Of a stretch of DNA of 64,000 nucleotides, positions 36,840 through 44,526 are shown one piece after another. The notes beneath the pieces are model-generated. The model made no database searches. It was not told the DNA's origin and saw only the letters and a program-made list of their open reading frames with translations. The stretch's first letter is position 1. Every line of letters starts with the position of its first letter. Both the position numbers and the translations under genes were made by a program. Source of the DNA: Streptomyces sp. NBC_01224 (GTDB lineage Bacteria; Actinomycetota; Actinomycetes; Streptomycetales; Streptomycetaceae); NCBI RefSeq assembly GCF_036002945.1, contig NZ_CP108529.1, positions 3,038,001 to 3,102,000 on the forward strand, given 5' to 3'.

Positions 36840-37501
36840 GACCGGCTTCCGGCGTCCGGCCCGGGCCCGTCCGGATGCGCCGGTGCGCCGGTGGATGCCC
36901 CGGCGTCCGGATTCCCCGCGGATGCGCCGGGGACCGCCGCCGGTGGTGCCGTGGGCGCGGGCGGATGCCCGGGCGGCGAGGAGGGCGGGGGCGGCATGGG
37001 CGGGGTGGCCTGCGTGGCCGGGGGCGCGGCTGCCTGCGGCGGCGTCTGCCCCGCCGCAGGCGCCGCGGAATGCCCAGCCGCCGTCGGCGCGGTCTGCCCC
37101 GCCCCACGCGCCCCCGTCTGCGCCGGGAGAGTCGGATCGGCGGGCGGACCGCCACCGCTCCACGTCAGCGTGACTTTGATGCCGCCCTTGGCCTCGCCGT
37201 CCGCGAGCAGGCCGACGACCTTGCCCGCCTTCGCGGTGAGCTCGATGCCGAATTCGACGCTGACCTCGTCGGGCCGCACCGCCCGCAACGGCTCGGCGAG
37301 CGAACGCGCAACGCTGGTCACGACGGCCTGAAGGCTCTCGACCCGGGCCTGCACCTGCTCGGCGAAGTCCCCGTAGCCGATGTCCGTGAACGCCGGCCCC
37401 CGGGCGGGCTTCGTCAGCTCCTCCGCCCCGGAGATCCGCGCCCAGACCGGTGTGCCGTCCGGCATCTCGATACGCGTGATACGAGCCCCGCCGTCACCCA
37501 T
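36836..37501 (-). CDS. CU044_2847-family (trypco1) protein with long Pro/Ala tail
   Basis: A 221-residue protein. The first ~115 residues are the CU044_2847 domain (RPDEVSVEFGIELTAKAGKV...GGIKVTLTW); the remaining ~105 are Pro-, Ala- and Gly-rich and probably disordered. The other copy, at 23156-23563, lacks this tail. It starts the second ternary module and is coupled to the protease gene by ATGA, in line with the 'trypsin co-occurring' name of the domain. Confidence 0.82.
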   Translation of the reverse strand: MGDGGARITRIEMPDGTPVWARISGAEELTKPARGPAFTDIGYGDFAEQVQARVESLQAVVTSVARSLAEPLRAVRPDEVSVEFGIELTAKAGKVVGLLADGEAKGGIKVTLTWSGGGPPADPTLPAQTGARGAGQTAPTAAGHSAAPAAGQTPPQAAAPPATQATPPMPPPPSSPPGHPPAPTAPPAAVPGASAGNPDAGASTGAPAHPDGPGPDAGSRS

Positions 37502-37686
37502 GAAACCCCCCGTTCCCCCAACTACCCGCAGGTTAACGGCAGTACGCCGCCGATGCGAGAGACATGGGCCATGACGCCGGGGCGCGACGGGCCGGTTCTC
37601 GACGGGCTCGCACGGCTGCCGCGGACCGCGCCCGAGGACGTGATCCCGGCCTTCGCGGGGCTGTCACCAGGCATTAGGCTTGCCGC

Positions 37687-37869
37687 ATGTACTTCACCGA
37701 CCGCGGTATCGAGGAACTGGAGAAGCGGCGAGGCGAGGAAGAGATCACTTTCGAGTGGCTCGCCGAGCAGCTGCGTACGTTCGTCGATCTCAATCCCGAT
37801 TTCGAGGTGCCGGTCGAGCGCCTCGCCACCTGGCTGGCCCGTCTCGACGACGAGGACGAGGACGAGTAG
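37687..37869 (+). CDS. DUF6104 family small acidic protein
   Basis: A 60-residue protein, MYFTDRGIEELEKRRGEEE at the start and a very acidic end (LDDEDEDE). It matches my memory of DUF6104, a short conserved Streptomyces protein of unknown role. No ribosome site precedes the ATG: the upstream bases are CATTAGGCTTGCCGC, which contain a TAGGCT that would suit a -10 box for a leaderless mRNA. The ~60 bp before it read as coding-like sequence (LARLPRTAPEDVIPAFAGL), possibly a remnant of another gene. Confidence 0.8.
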   Translation: MYFTDRGIEELEKRRGEEEITFEWLAEQLRTFVDLNPDFEVPVERLATWLARLDDEDEDE

Positions 37870-38110
37870 TCAGGCCGGCCCGACGCCATCGGCCCTGTCG
37901 GCCCTGAACCGGTCGTAGGCGAGTCCGAGCGCTCCGTGCGTCATCAGCAGCGCCCCCGCCAAGACCCAGCCGCCACTGCGGCGGCTCATCCCCCAGAGGG
38001 TGATCGGCAGCACGGCCGCCACCTGGGCGCCGCCCAGTACGCGGGCTCCGCGGCCGCGCGGCCCCGGAGCCGAGGCGGCTGCTCCCGACCGCGTCGAGTT
38101 CGACCTTCAC
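37870..38110 (-). pseudogene. C-terminal fragment of a small membrane protein
   Basis: Reading leftwards, a frame ending in TGA at 37870 gives RVLGGAQVAAVLPITLWGM followed by SGGWVLAGALLMTHGALGLAYD, two hydrophobic segments that look real. An in-frame stop at about 38106 and lack of a start with ribosome site suggest this is only the end of a gene. Its family is not recognised. It abuts the DUF6104 gene tail to tail. Confidence 0.4.
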
Positions 38111-38170
38111 CGCCTCGCGCCGGCCGGTCCAGGCGATCGGTTCCGCTTCGGGCCGGTGGTCGGCCGCCGC

Positions 38171-38420
38171 CTACAGGCGGTCACCGGGCGTGTCCGGGTC
38201 CGGACCGGACGGGAGGGCCAGGCCGATGCGGCTGAGGACGGCGAGCAGCCCGCGCAGCCGGATGCGGGCATCGGCGTCCGGGTCCGGGCGGGTCAGCCCT
38301 TCGAGCGCCTGGACATCCAGTACGGGGTCCAGGCCCAGCCGCTCGGCGAACGTACGCATGGCCTCGTCCTCACCGACCGGTGTGCCGTCCGCGAGCCGGA
38401 CTCGACCTTCTCCCCCTCGT
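38171..38420 (-). pseudogene. Unrecognised gene fragment
   Basis: The minus strand reads LADGTPVGEDEAMRTFAERL followed by a compositionally natural stretch ending at 38171 (LLAVLSRIGLALP then a polar tail). Codon use is genuine Streptomyces, but the frame has no convincing start and is cut at about 38415, where TnpB-end-like sequence begins. I do not recognise the family. Together with the fragment at 37870-38110 it shows that the region was disrupted. Confidence 0.35.
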
Positions 38421-38569
38421 GAGTGCGGGGGATTCTCTCCCTGGCGTCCCTGCGAGCGGATCGCCTTGGGTCGGATTCCTGGTTCCTTCCCACCCGCGGG
38501 TGGGCCTTGCGCACTGTGCCGGGACGGTCCGCGGTCTTACGTGTGCTCCGCCGGCGTGTACTCACACCG

Positions 38570-38740
38570 TTACCGGCGCGAGGCCCCCGCCTCGGGGGTG
38601 GGTGGTACCGCCTGGCGGGCGGCGCGGATGCGCCGCCCCTCGGATCCGATGTTCCGGCCCGCATTGTGGTCCCGGTCACGCTGGGCTCCACACGCGGAGC
38701 ACGTCCGATTCGCACCACCGGGCCGAAGCCCGACGCACTG
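38570..38740 (-). mobile_element. Remnant 3' end of an IS200/IS605-type tnpB gene
   Basis: The minus-strand frame contains R-T-C-S-A-C-G-A-Q-R-D-R-D-H-N-A-G-R-N-I, the C-terminal zinc ribbon and last RuvC Asp/Asn-Ala-x-x-N-I segment of TnpB, ending at TAA 38570. The second zinc-ribbon cysteine pair and all upstream TnpB domains are missing, so it cannot be active. Sequence from ~38420 to 38570 beyond the stop is rich in hairpins (for example around CACCCGCGGGTGGG) and corresponds to the place where the guide (omega) RNA scaffold and right end lie in intact elements. Confidence 0.65.
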
Positions 38741-38764
38741 CGTATAAGCCCGGTAGCCGACCCC

Positions 38765-38821
38765 TTGACTTCCCCGATCCGCGATATATCGTGTTCTGCA
38801 AGAGACGCGATATGTTGCGTC
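38765..38821 (+). promoter_or_regulatory. Promoter/operator region of the DUF4097-PadR operon
   Basis: TTGACT (38765-38770) could be a -35 box. A perfect palindrome CGATATATCG follows at 38782-38791, where the -10 box would be, and a second element with arms GACGC (38804-38808) and GCGTC (38817-38821) around GATATGTT lies just downstream. Repression by the PadR protein of the same operon is the likely function, since PadR operators are AT-rich palindromes. Confidence 0.5.
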
Positions 38822-38849
38822 ATTCCACGCTCCCCGGGAGGTCAGATCC

Positions 38850-39707
38850 ATGCCTGTGTCGACATGGGCCATCGCCGAGCCCCAGAAGCTGACCTTCGAC
38901 GACCCCGTGACGTCGCTCAATGTGCGCATCGTCGGGGGCACGGTCAATGTCGTCGGCACCGAGGAGCCGACCGCCCGGCTGGAGATCTCCGCGATCGAGG
39001 GCCCGCCGCTGATCGTGACCCAGGAGGACGGCGCCCTCACGGTCGCGTACGAGGGCCTGCCGTGGAACGACTTCCTCAAGTGGTTCGACCGCAAGGGCTG
39101 GCACCGCAGCGCGGTCGTCTCGCTCGCCGTGCCGGCCGGGTCGGCGGTGAAGGTGGGCGTGGTCGGCGCCGGAGCCGTCGTATCAGGAATCCGTGGGCGC
39201 ACGGACGTACGGGGCGTCAGCGGCGACACCACGCTCGTCGGGCTCGCAGGTCCGGTCCGGGCCGAGACGGTCTCCGGAAGCGTGGAGGCCCAGTCGGTCA
39301 CCGGCGATCTGCGCTTCCAGACGGTCTCGGGCGATCTGACGGTCGTCGAGGGTGCCGGGGCCTCGGTCCGGGCGGAGTCGGTCAGCGGCAACATGGTGCT
39401 GGACCTGGACCCGACCGGGAAGCCCACGGACATCCAGCTGGCCACGGTCTCCGGCGAGGTCGCCATCCGGCTGCCGCACCCGGCGGACGCGACGGTCGAG
39501 GCGAACACCGCGAGCGGCGCCGTCTCCAACGGCTTCGAGGATCTGCGGGTCAGCGGCCAGTGGGGGGCGAAGAAGATCACCGGCACGCTCGGAGCCGGGA
39601 CCGGGAAGCTGAGGGCGACGACCGTCTCGGGATCGATCGCCCTGCTGCGCCGCCCACCGGCCGCCGACGATCCCTACGATGCCGAGCCGACCGGAAAGGT
39701 GCTCTGA
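38850..39707 (+). CDS. DUF4097 family beta-strand-repeat protein
   Basis: A 285-residue protein built of short beta-strand repeats with the recurring V-S-G-D/S/N motif (RGVSGDTTL, ETVSGSVEA, QTVSGDLTV, ESVSGNMVL, ATVSGEVAI, TTVSGSIAL), predicted to form a right-handed beta solenoid (DUF4097). There is no signal peptide or membrane segment. GGGAGG lies before the ATG. It is followed by the PadR gene after 1 nt and is probably cotranscribed with it, an arrangement common in Streptomyces. Function unknown. Confidence 0.9.
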   Translation: MPVSTWAIAEPQKLTFDDPVTSLNVRIVGGTVNVVGTEEPTARLEISAIEGPPLIVTQEDGALTVAYEGLPWNDFLKWFDRKGWHRSAVVSLAVPAGSAVKVGVVGAGAVVSGIRGRTDVRGVSGDTTLVGLAGPVRAETVSGSVEAQSVTGDLRFQTVSGDLTVVEGAGASVRAESVSGNMVLDLDPTGKPTDIQLATVSGEVAIRLPHPADATVEANTASGAVSNGFEDLRVSGQWGAKKITGTLGAGTGKLRATTVSGSIALLRRPPAADDPYDAEPTGKVL

Positions 39708-39708
39708 C

Positions 39709-40692
39709 ATGCCTCCCGTATTCGCCCACGGCCGCCTCCGCCTCTATCTGCTGAAGCTGCTCGACGAGGCCCCTCGCCATGGCTACGAGGTGATCCGACT
39801 CCTGGAAGAGCGCTTCCAGGGGTTGTACGCGCCCTCGGCGGGCACGGTCTATCCGCGCCTCGCCAAGCTGGAGGCCGAGGGTCTCGTCACCCATGCCACC
39901 GAGGGCGGCCGCAAGGTCTACTCGATCACCGAAGCGGGCCGCGCCGAACTGGCCGGCCGCACGGGCGAACTCGCCGATCTGGAACTGGAGATCAGGGAAT
40001 CCGTCTCCGAACTCGCCGCCGAGATCCGGGACGATGTACGCGGCGCCGCCGGCAAGCTGCGCAGCGAGATGCGGGCTGCGGCGCACGAGACCAGGCACAC
40101 CTCCACCGGCCCCACCGGCCGCAAGGGCGACTGGGAGTCCGCCTTCGGCGACCTCGGCGACTTCGGCGACAAGGAGACATGGCGCGCCGCGAAAGAGGAG
40201 CTGCGCAAGGCCAAGCAGGAGTGGAAGGAGCAGGCCCGCCGGGCGAAGGACGAGTCCCGCCGCGCCCGTGAGGACGCCCAGCAGGCCCGCCGCCAGGCCA
40301 AGGAGGCCCAGGACAGGGCGCGCGAGCAGATGCAGAACGCCGCCCGCCAGGTCCAGGAGCACTTCACGCGGGGCGACTGGCCCTCGGGCGTACGGGAGGG
40401 ACTGGCCGAGATCACCGGTCAGCTGGGCAGCTTCGCGAGGACGGGCAGCTGGCCCCCGTACATCAAGCCGGAGCCCGCCGACGCCGACCCCGAGTGGGGC
40501 AAGGACGCCGCAGGGACCGGCGACCCGGTCCGCGATCTGGACCGCCTGCTCGACCGCTTCCGCGACGACATCCGCGACGCGGCCCGGGACCGGGGCGTCA
40601 CGGAGGAGCAACTGACGGAGGCCCGCCGCCACCTGTCGACGGCGGCGGCCCACATCGGGGCGCTGCTGCGGAAGGACGACGCGGGGAGCTGA
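39709..40692 (+). CDS. PadR-family transcriptional regulator with long coiled-coil tail
   Basis: A 327-residue protein. The first ~85 residues are a PadR winged helix (LRLYLLKLLDEAPRHGYEVIRLLEERF...GTVYPRLAKLEAEGLV). The long remainder has a highly charged helix (about 160-225, EELRKAKQEWKEQARRAKDE and so on) likely to be a coiled coil, then DWPSGVREGLAEIT and a last helix. This is longer than the usual PadR dimerisation arm. ATG 39709 has GGAAAGG upstream. It probably represses its own operon through the palindromes at 38782-38821. Confidence 0.9.
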   Translation: MPPVFAHGRLRLYLLKLLDEAPRHGYEVIRLLEERFQGLYAPSAGTVYPRLAKLEAEGLVTHATEGGRKVYSITEAGRAELAGRTGELADLELEIRESVSELAAEIRDDVRGAAGKLRSEMRAAAHETRHTSTGPTGRKGDWESAFGDLGDFGDKETWRAAKEELRKAKQEWKEQARRAKDESRRAREDAQQARRQAKEAQDRAREQMQNAARQVQEHFTRGDWPSGVREGLAEITGQLGSFARTGSWPPYIKPEPADADPEWGKDAAGTGDPVRDLDRLLDRFRDDIRDAARDRGVTEEQLTEARRHLSTAAAHIGALLRKDDAGS

Positions 40693-40719
40693 CGCGGGCC
40701 GGGGGCGGAGTCCCGGTCC

Positions 40720-41289
40720 TCACACCCCGGACGGGCCGAGACCGCCCCTGCCTCCGTCCCCGTACAACGCTCGGTTCACCGCCTCGTACGTCGCGCCATG
40801 TGCGGCTAGCACATCGGCGACCACGCCGGGGCGGGCGGTGAGCGCCAGAAGGAGGTGCTCGTCGCCGATGAAACGGTCTCCGCGTCCCACCGCGATCCGC
40901 AGCGTCCTCGTCAGGACGTCCTTCGACCCGCGGGTGAACGGGCGACGCCCCGCCCCGCGCCGCCGGGCCCTGTCCAGCGCGCCCTCCCCGTGGGCCTCCT
41001 CGACACGGGCGACGATCTCGGCGACGTCGATGCCGATTCCGGCGAGTGCGTCCGTATCGGCCCGGGTCAGCCCGCCACGGCGGCGCGCGGTGACCAGATC
41101 GGCCTCGACCGCCGGGCGACGGTCGGCGAGGCCCAGCGAGGTGATGGCGAAGGAGGCCCGGCCGCTCCGCCCGTCCAGCAGGGCGAGCAGCAGATGTTCC
41201 TCGGTGACCGCTTCGGCGTCGGTCCGTTCGGCGTGGGTCACGGCGCCGGTCACGGTCGCCCGGGCGCTCTTGGTGAATCGTTCGAACAT
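40720..41289 (-). CDS. Clp N-terminal (repeat) domain protein without ATPase
   Basis: A 189-residue protein starting MFERFTKSARATVTGAVTHAE, with two Clp-N repeats (VTEEHLLLALLDGRSG and FIGDEHLLLALTARPGVVADVLAAHG) as in the N domain of ClpA/ClpC. No AAA module is present. Stand-alone Clp-N proteins can act as substrate adaptors or lure for Clp chaperones. GGGAGG precedes ATG 41289, and the start overlaps the stop of the small HTH gene (TGATG), so the two are coupled. Confidence 0.88.
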   Translation of the reverse strand: MFERFTKSARATVTGAVTHAERTDAEAVTEEHLLLALLDGRSGRASFAITSLGLADRRPAVEADLVTARRRGGLTRADTDALAGIGIDVAEIVARVEEAHGEGALDRARRRGAGRRPFTRGSKDVLTRTLRIAVGRGDRFIGDEHLLLALTARPGVVADVLAAHGATYEAVNRALYGDGGRGGLGPSGV

Positions 41290-41498
41290 CAATGCCTCCC
41301 GTACTTCTTGTGCACGGCCTGTCGGCTGACACCCAGCTCGGCCGCGATCTCCTGCCACGACCAGCCCTTCACGCGGGCGCTTCTGACTTGCACGGCTTCG
41401 AGTTGCTCCAGCAGCCGTCGCAGTGCGGCGACCGCCCGCAGCCCCACCCGGGGGTCGTGGTCACCGGCGCGCGCGGCGAGATCCGTTGCTTCGGTCAT
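41289..41498 (-). CDS. Small helix-turn-helix regulator
   Basis: A 69-residue protein with a C-terminal helix-turn-helix (SWQEIAAELGVSRQAVHKKYGRH) preceded by a leucine-rich helix that could dimerise it. It starts at ATG 41498 just beside an inverted repeat, and is coupled to the Clp-N gene. It is likely the autorepressor of this two-gene operon. No ribosome site is visible, so the mRNA may be leaderless. Confidence 0.82.
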   Translation of the reverse strand: MTEATDLAARAGDHDPRVGLRAVAALRRLLEQLEAVQVRSARVKGWSWQEIAAELGVSRQAVHKKYGRH

Positions 41499-41500
41499 GA

Positions 41501-41555
41501 CGTCAACTTACGTTGACGCAACACCCATGTCAACCGTGGTTGACATGGGTGTTGC
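41501..41555. promoter_or_regulatory. Double palindromic operator upstream of the HTH/Clp-N operon
   Basis: Site 1: CGTCAAC (41501-41507), TTAC, GTTGACG (41512-41518). Site 2: an 18-bp perfect inverted repeat starting GCAACACCCATG at 41518-41535 and ending at 41538-41555, with core GTCAAC/GTTGAC as in site 1. The site centres are 27 bp apart. The four GTTGAC/GTCAAC units suggest cooperative binding of the HTH protein, which starts 3 nt away. The hairpin could also form in RNA. Confidence 0.75.
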
Positions 41556-41615
41556 GGAGACCCCTCGGCGTCCGCATTCGCATGGCGCAGCTGAGAACAG
41601 CTCACCCCGAACACC

Positions 41616-42581
41616 TCAAGAGCAGGTGAGCACAATCTTGCCGAACTGGTCGCCCGCGGCCAGCCGTTCGAATCCCTCGCGGGCCCGGTCCAGCGGCAGC
41701 ACCTCGTCGATGACGGGCCGCACGCCGGTCGTCGCGCAGAACGCCAGCAGATCCTCCAGCTCGTCCTTGGAACCCATGGTCGAGCCGACGACCTTCAGCT
41801 CCAGGAAGAAGATCCGGGTCAGCTCGGCGTGCGAGGGCCGGTCGCCGCTGGTCGCGCCGGAGATGACGAGCGTGCCGCCGGGGCGCAGCGACTTCACCGA
41901 GTGGGACCAGGTGGCGGCGCCGACCGTTTCGATGACCGCGTCGACGCGCTGCGGCAGCCGCGCGCCCGGTTCGTACGCCTCGATCGCACCGAGTTCGACG
42001 GCGCGCTTGCGCTTGGCCTCGTCGCGACTGGTGGCGTAGATCCGCAGCCCGGCCGCCCGGCCGAGCACGATCGCGGCGGTGGCGACGCCGCCCCCCGCGC
42101 CCTGGACGAGGACCGAATCGCCGGGGCGTACCCCGGCGTTGGTGAAGAGCATCCGGTACGCGGTGAGCCAGGCGGTCGGCAGACAGGCGGCCTGCTCGAA
42201 GGTGAGCTCCTTCGGCTTGGGCAGCACATTCCAGCTGGGGACGGTGACCTGCTCCGCGAAGGTGCCCTGATAGCGCTCGGTGAGGATGGAACGGGGTTCC
42301 TTCGGGCCGACGCCGTGCCCGGTCTGCCCGATGACGGAGTGCAGGACGACCTCGTTGCCGTCCTCGTCGATCCCTGCGGCGTCGCAGCCGAGAATCATCG
42401 GCAGCTTGTCCTCGGCGAGACCGACGCCGCGCAGGGACCAGAGATCGTGATGGTTGAGGGAAGCGGCCCGGACGCTGACGGTCGTCCAGCCCGGACGCGC
42501 CTCAGGGGCGGGGCGTTCGCCCAGCTCAAGGCCGTTGAGGGGGTGGTCGCGGTCGATGCGGGATGCGTAGGCGGCGAACAT
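41616..42581 (-). CDS. Zinc-binding-type alcohol dehydrogenase / quinone oxidoreductase family protein
   Basis: A 321-residue medium-chain dehydrogenase/reductase. The GroES-like N-terminal domain has SLNHHDLWSLRGVG, and the NAD(P)-binding Rossmann fold has GDSVLVQGAGGGVATAAIVLGRAAG. The catalytic zinc Cys/His set of true alcohol dehydrogenases is not complete (the first position reads LNHHD in place of C-H-T-D), so an NADPH-dependent quinone or enone reduction is more likely. It is monocistronic, between the HTH operon and the malic enzyme gene. Confidence 0.85.
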   Translation of the reverse strand: MFAAYASRIDRDHPLNGLELGERPAPEARPGWTTVSVRAASLNHHDLWSLRGVGLAEDKLPMILGCDAAGIDEDGNEVVLHSVIGQTGHGVGPKEPRSILTERYQGTFAEQVTVPSWNVLPKPKELTFEQAACLPTAWLTAYRMLFTNAGVRPGDSVLVQGAGGGVATAAIVLGRAAGLRIYATSRDEAKRKRAVELGAIEAYEPGARLPQRVDAVIETVGAATWSHSVKSLRPGGTLVISGATSGDRPSHAELTRIFFLELKVVGSTMGSKDELEDLLAFCATTGVRPVIDEVLPLDRAREGFERLAAGDQFGKIVLTCS

Positions 42582-42650
42582 GGCCTTGACGATAGGCCGG
42601 GGCGCGGGCCGACGTAACCAGCCACGGGTGTGACGCGCACCGCGCAGGGG

Positions 42651-42671
42651 GCGGGGCAGAATCAGCCCCGC
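42651..42671. terminator. Hairpin in the dehydrogenase-malic enzyme gap
   Basis: GCGGGGC (42651-42657) pairs with GCCCCGC (42665-42671) over a 7-nt loop. It may end transcription of malic enzyme ahead of the dehydrogenase gene. Confidence 0.45.
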
Positions 42672-42693
42672 CCAGGTGTGAGGGGGCGGGGGT

Positions 42694-42712
42694 CCGGGGG
42701 CGGAGCCCCCGG
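42694..42712. terminator. Strong GC hairpin downstream of malic enzyme
   Basis: CCGGGGGC (42694-42701), loop GGA, GCCCCCGG (42705-42712): the common Streptomyces hairpin with CGGAG-type loop. It is 84 nt downstream of the malic enzyme stop in the direction of transcription. Confidence 0.6.
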
Positions 42713-42795
42713 TTACAGGAAGAGGCGGGGTGGGGACAAGCCCGCCGCAGGCGCACCCCGCACCCGGGAACCCGTACCCCGCCCCGCCCCAAACC

Positions 42796-44007
42796 TCAGC
42801 GCCGAGCCACGCCCTCCGCCCGCGCCGCCGCGGCCACAGCGGCCGTGACCGCCGGAGCCACCCGCTCGTCGAACGGCGACGGAATCACGTAGTCCGCCGC
42901 GAGCTCGTCGCCCACGACATCAGCCAGCGCATTCGCCGCGGCGATCTTCATGCCCTCGGTGATCCGGGAGGCCCGGACCTGAAGGGCACCAGCGAAGATG
43001 CCGGGGAAGGCCAGCACGTTGTTGATCTGGTTCGGGTAGTCGGAACGCCCGGTCGCCACGACGGCCGCGTACTTGTGCGCGATGTCGGGGTGGACCTCGG
43101 GGTTCGGATTCGCCATGGCGAAGACGAACGCACCCGGTGCCATCGAGGCGACGGCCGCCTCGGGCACCGTACCGCCGGAAACCCCGATGAAGACGTCCGC
43201 GCCGGCCAGCGCGCTCTCCAGCGGGCCGGAGATCCCGGCCCGGTTCGTGAGCTCGGCCAGCTCGCGCTTGACGTCCGTCAGGTCCTCGCGGTCCCGGCTG
43301 ACAATGCCCTTGCGGTCGGCCACGGCGACATCGCCGAGCCCCGCCTCCAGCAGGAACTTGGCGATGGCAACCCCGGCCGCACCGGCGCCGGAGATGACAC
43401 CGCGCAGCTCGCCGAGGCTCCGGCCGGACAGCTTCGCGGCGTTGCGCAGGGCCGCGAGCGTCACGACGGCGGTGCCGTGCTGGTCGTCATGGAAGACCGG
43501 GATGTCGAGCCGCTCCTGCAGCTTGCGCTCGATCTCGAAGCAGCGCGGCGCCGAGATGTCCTCCAGGTTCACGCCGCCGAAGGACGGCGCGAGCCGGACG
43601 ACCGTCTCGACGATCTCGTCCGCGTCGGTGGTCGCGAGCGCGATCGGGACCGCGTCGACGCCGCCGAACTGCTTGAACAGGATCGCCTTGCCCTCCATCA
43701 CGGGGAGGGACGCCTCGGGGCCGATGTCGCCGAGGCCGAGCACCGCGGTGCCGTCCGTCACGACGGCGACGACCTGCGATTTCCAGGTGTAGTCGTGGAC
43801 CAGCTCGGGATTCTCGGCGATGGCGCTGCACACTTTGGCGACGCCGGGCGTGTACGCGAGGGACAGGTCGTCCTTGTCACGGACGGGAACGGTGGCCTGC
43901 ACGGCCATCTTGCCGCCGCGGTGGAGCGCGAAGGCCGGATCGAACGGCTCTTCGGTGGCACTGTCGGTGGTGCTGTCGCTGCGAGGATTGACGATCTCCG
44001 CTGCCAT
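42796..44007 (-). CDS. NAD(P)-dependent malic enzyme
   Basis: A 403-residue malate dehydrogenase (oxaloacetate-decarboxylating), which makes pyruvate and reduced cofactor. The N-terminal malic domain has DLSLAYTPGVAKV, VVTDGTAVLGLGDIG, MEGKAILFKQFGG and DISAPRCFEIE with FHDDQHGTAVV (metal-binding DD). The NAD domain has GAGAAGVAIAKFLLEAG, and later MANPNPEVHPD. It corresponds to the short bacterial type without a PTA domain, equivalent in position to the NADP-dependent enzyme of S. coelicolor. It may provide NADPH for lipid and antibiotic synthesis. It is monocistronic. Confidence 0.95.
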   Translation of the reverse strand: MAAEIVNPRSDSTTDSATEEPFDPAFALHRGGKMAVQATVPVRDKDDLSLAYTPGVAKVCSAIAENPELVHDYTWKSQVVAVVTDGTAVLGLGDIGPEASLPVMEGKAILFKQFGGVDAVPIALATTDADEIVETVVRLAPSFGGVNLEDISAPRCFEIERKLQERLDIPVFHDDQHGTAVVTLAALRNAAKLSGRSLGELRGVISGAGAAGVAIAKFLLEAGLGDVAVADRKGIVSRDREDLTDVKRELAELTNRAGISGPLESALAGADVFIGVSGGTVPEAAVASMAPGAFVFAMANPNPEVHPDIAHKYAAVVATGRSDYPNQINNVLAFPGIFAGALQVRASRITEGMKIAAANALADVVGDELAADYVIPSPFDERVAPAVTAAVAAAARAEGVARR

Positions 44008-44526
44008 GGTGTTGACCCCTTAAGTCTTCAACGTTTGAGGGTGGCCACTCCTGATTGAGGAGGGGTGGGCGGGCACCGCGTACGTTCCCTGCGCCCGGCG
44101 GTTGGCCCGCCCCGGCAGGGGGAGATACATACGCGCGGGCGCGCCGCACACGCGCCCTGAGCCCCGGATGAGGGGTGTAAAGGTCTTTCTTACCGGACGG
44201 ACCACGTCACGGACGAGTCCATACCGACGCGGTGATGTGACTCATAGTCGAATATCTGGACAAGTCAGCCAATTGGCGAAATGACGCTCACCAGTCGAGA
44301 CGCACCGAAAATCCTCCGGCATGGAGAAGAAAACCCCATAGATGGTCCGGCCTTGATGTACCGGCCCCTTGAGGTTCGGGGATCGCCCGTTACCCGATTT
44401 TGACATGACTGGCCCCCTGTTTGGGCAAATCCGAATGGCAAGATGCCGTAATCGCACAGGGCGGCGACATCCGACATCGCGTGTCATACCGCCTGCACCA
44501 CCCTCATCTGCCGGAGGAACCCGATC
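44008..44526. other. 519-bp divergent intergenic region
   Basis: This gap lies between the divergent malic enzyme and amino-acid ABC transporter genes and holds no credible gene. TTGACA at 44400-44405 may be a -35 box for the transporter. The segment from 44170 to 44440 is clearly lower in GC than the rest of the window, as expected for promoters. Confidence 0.5.
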
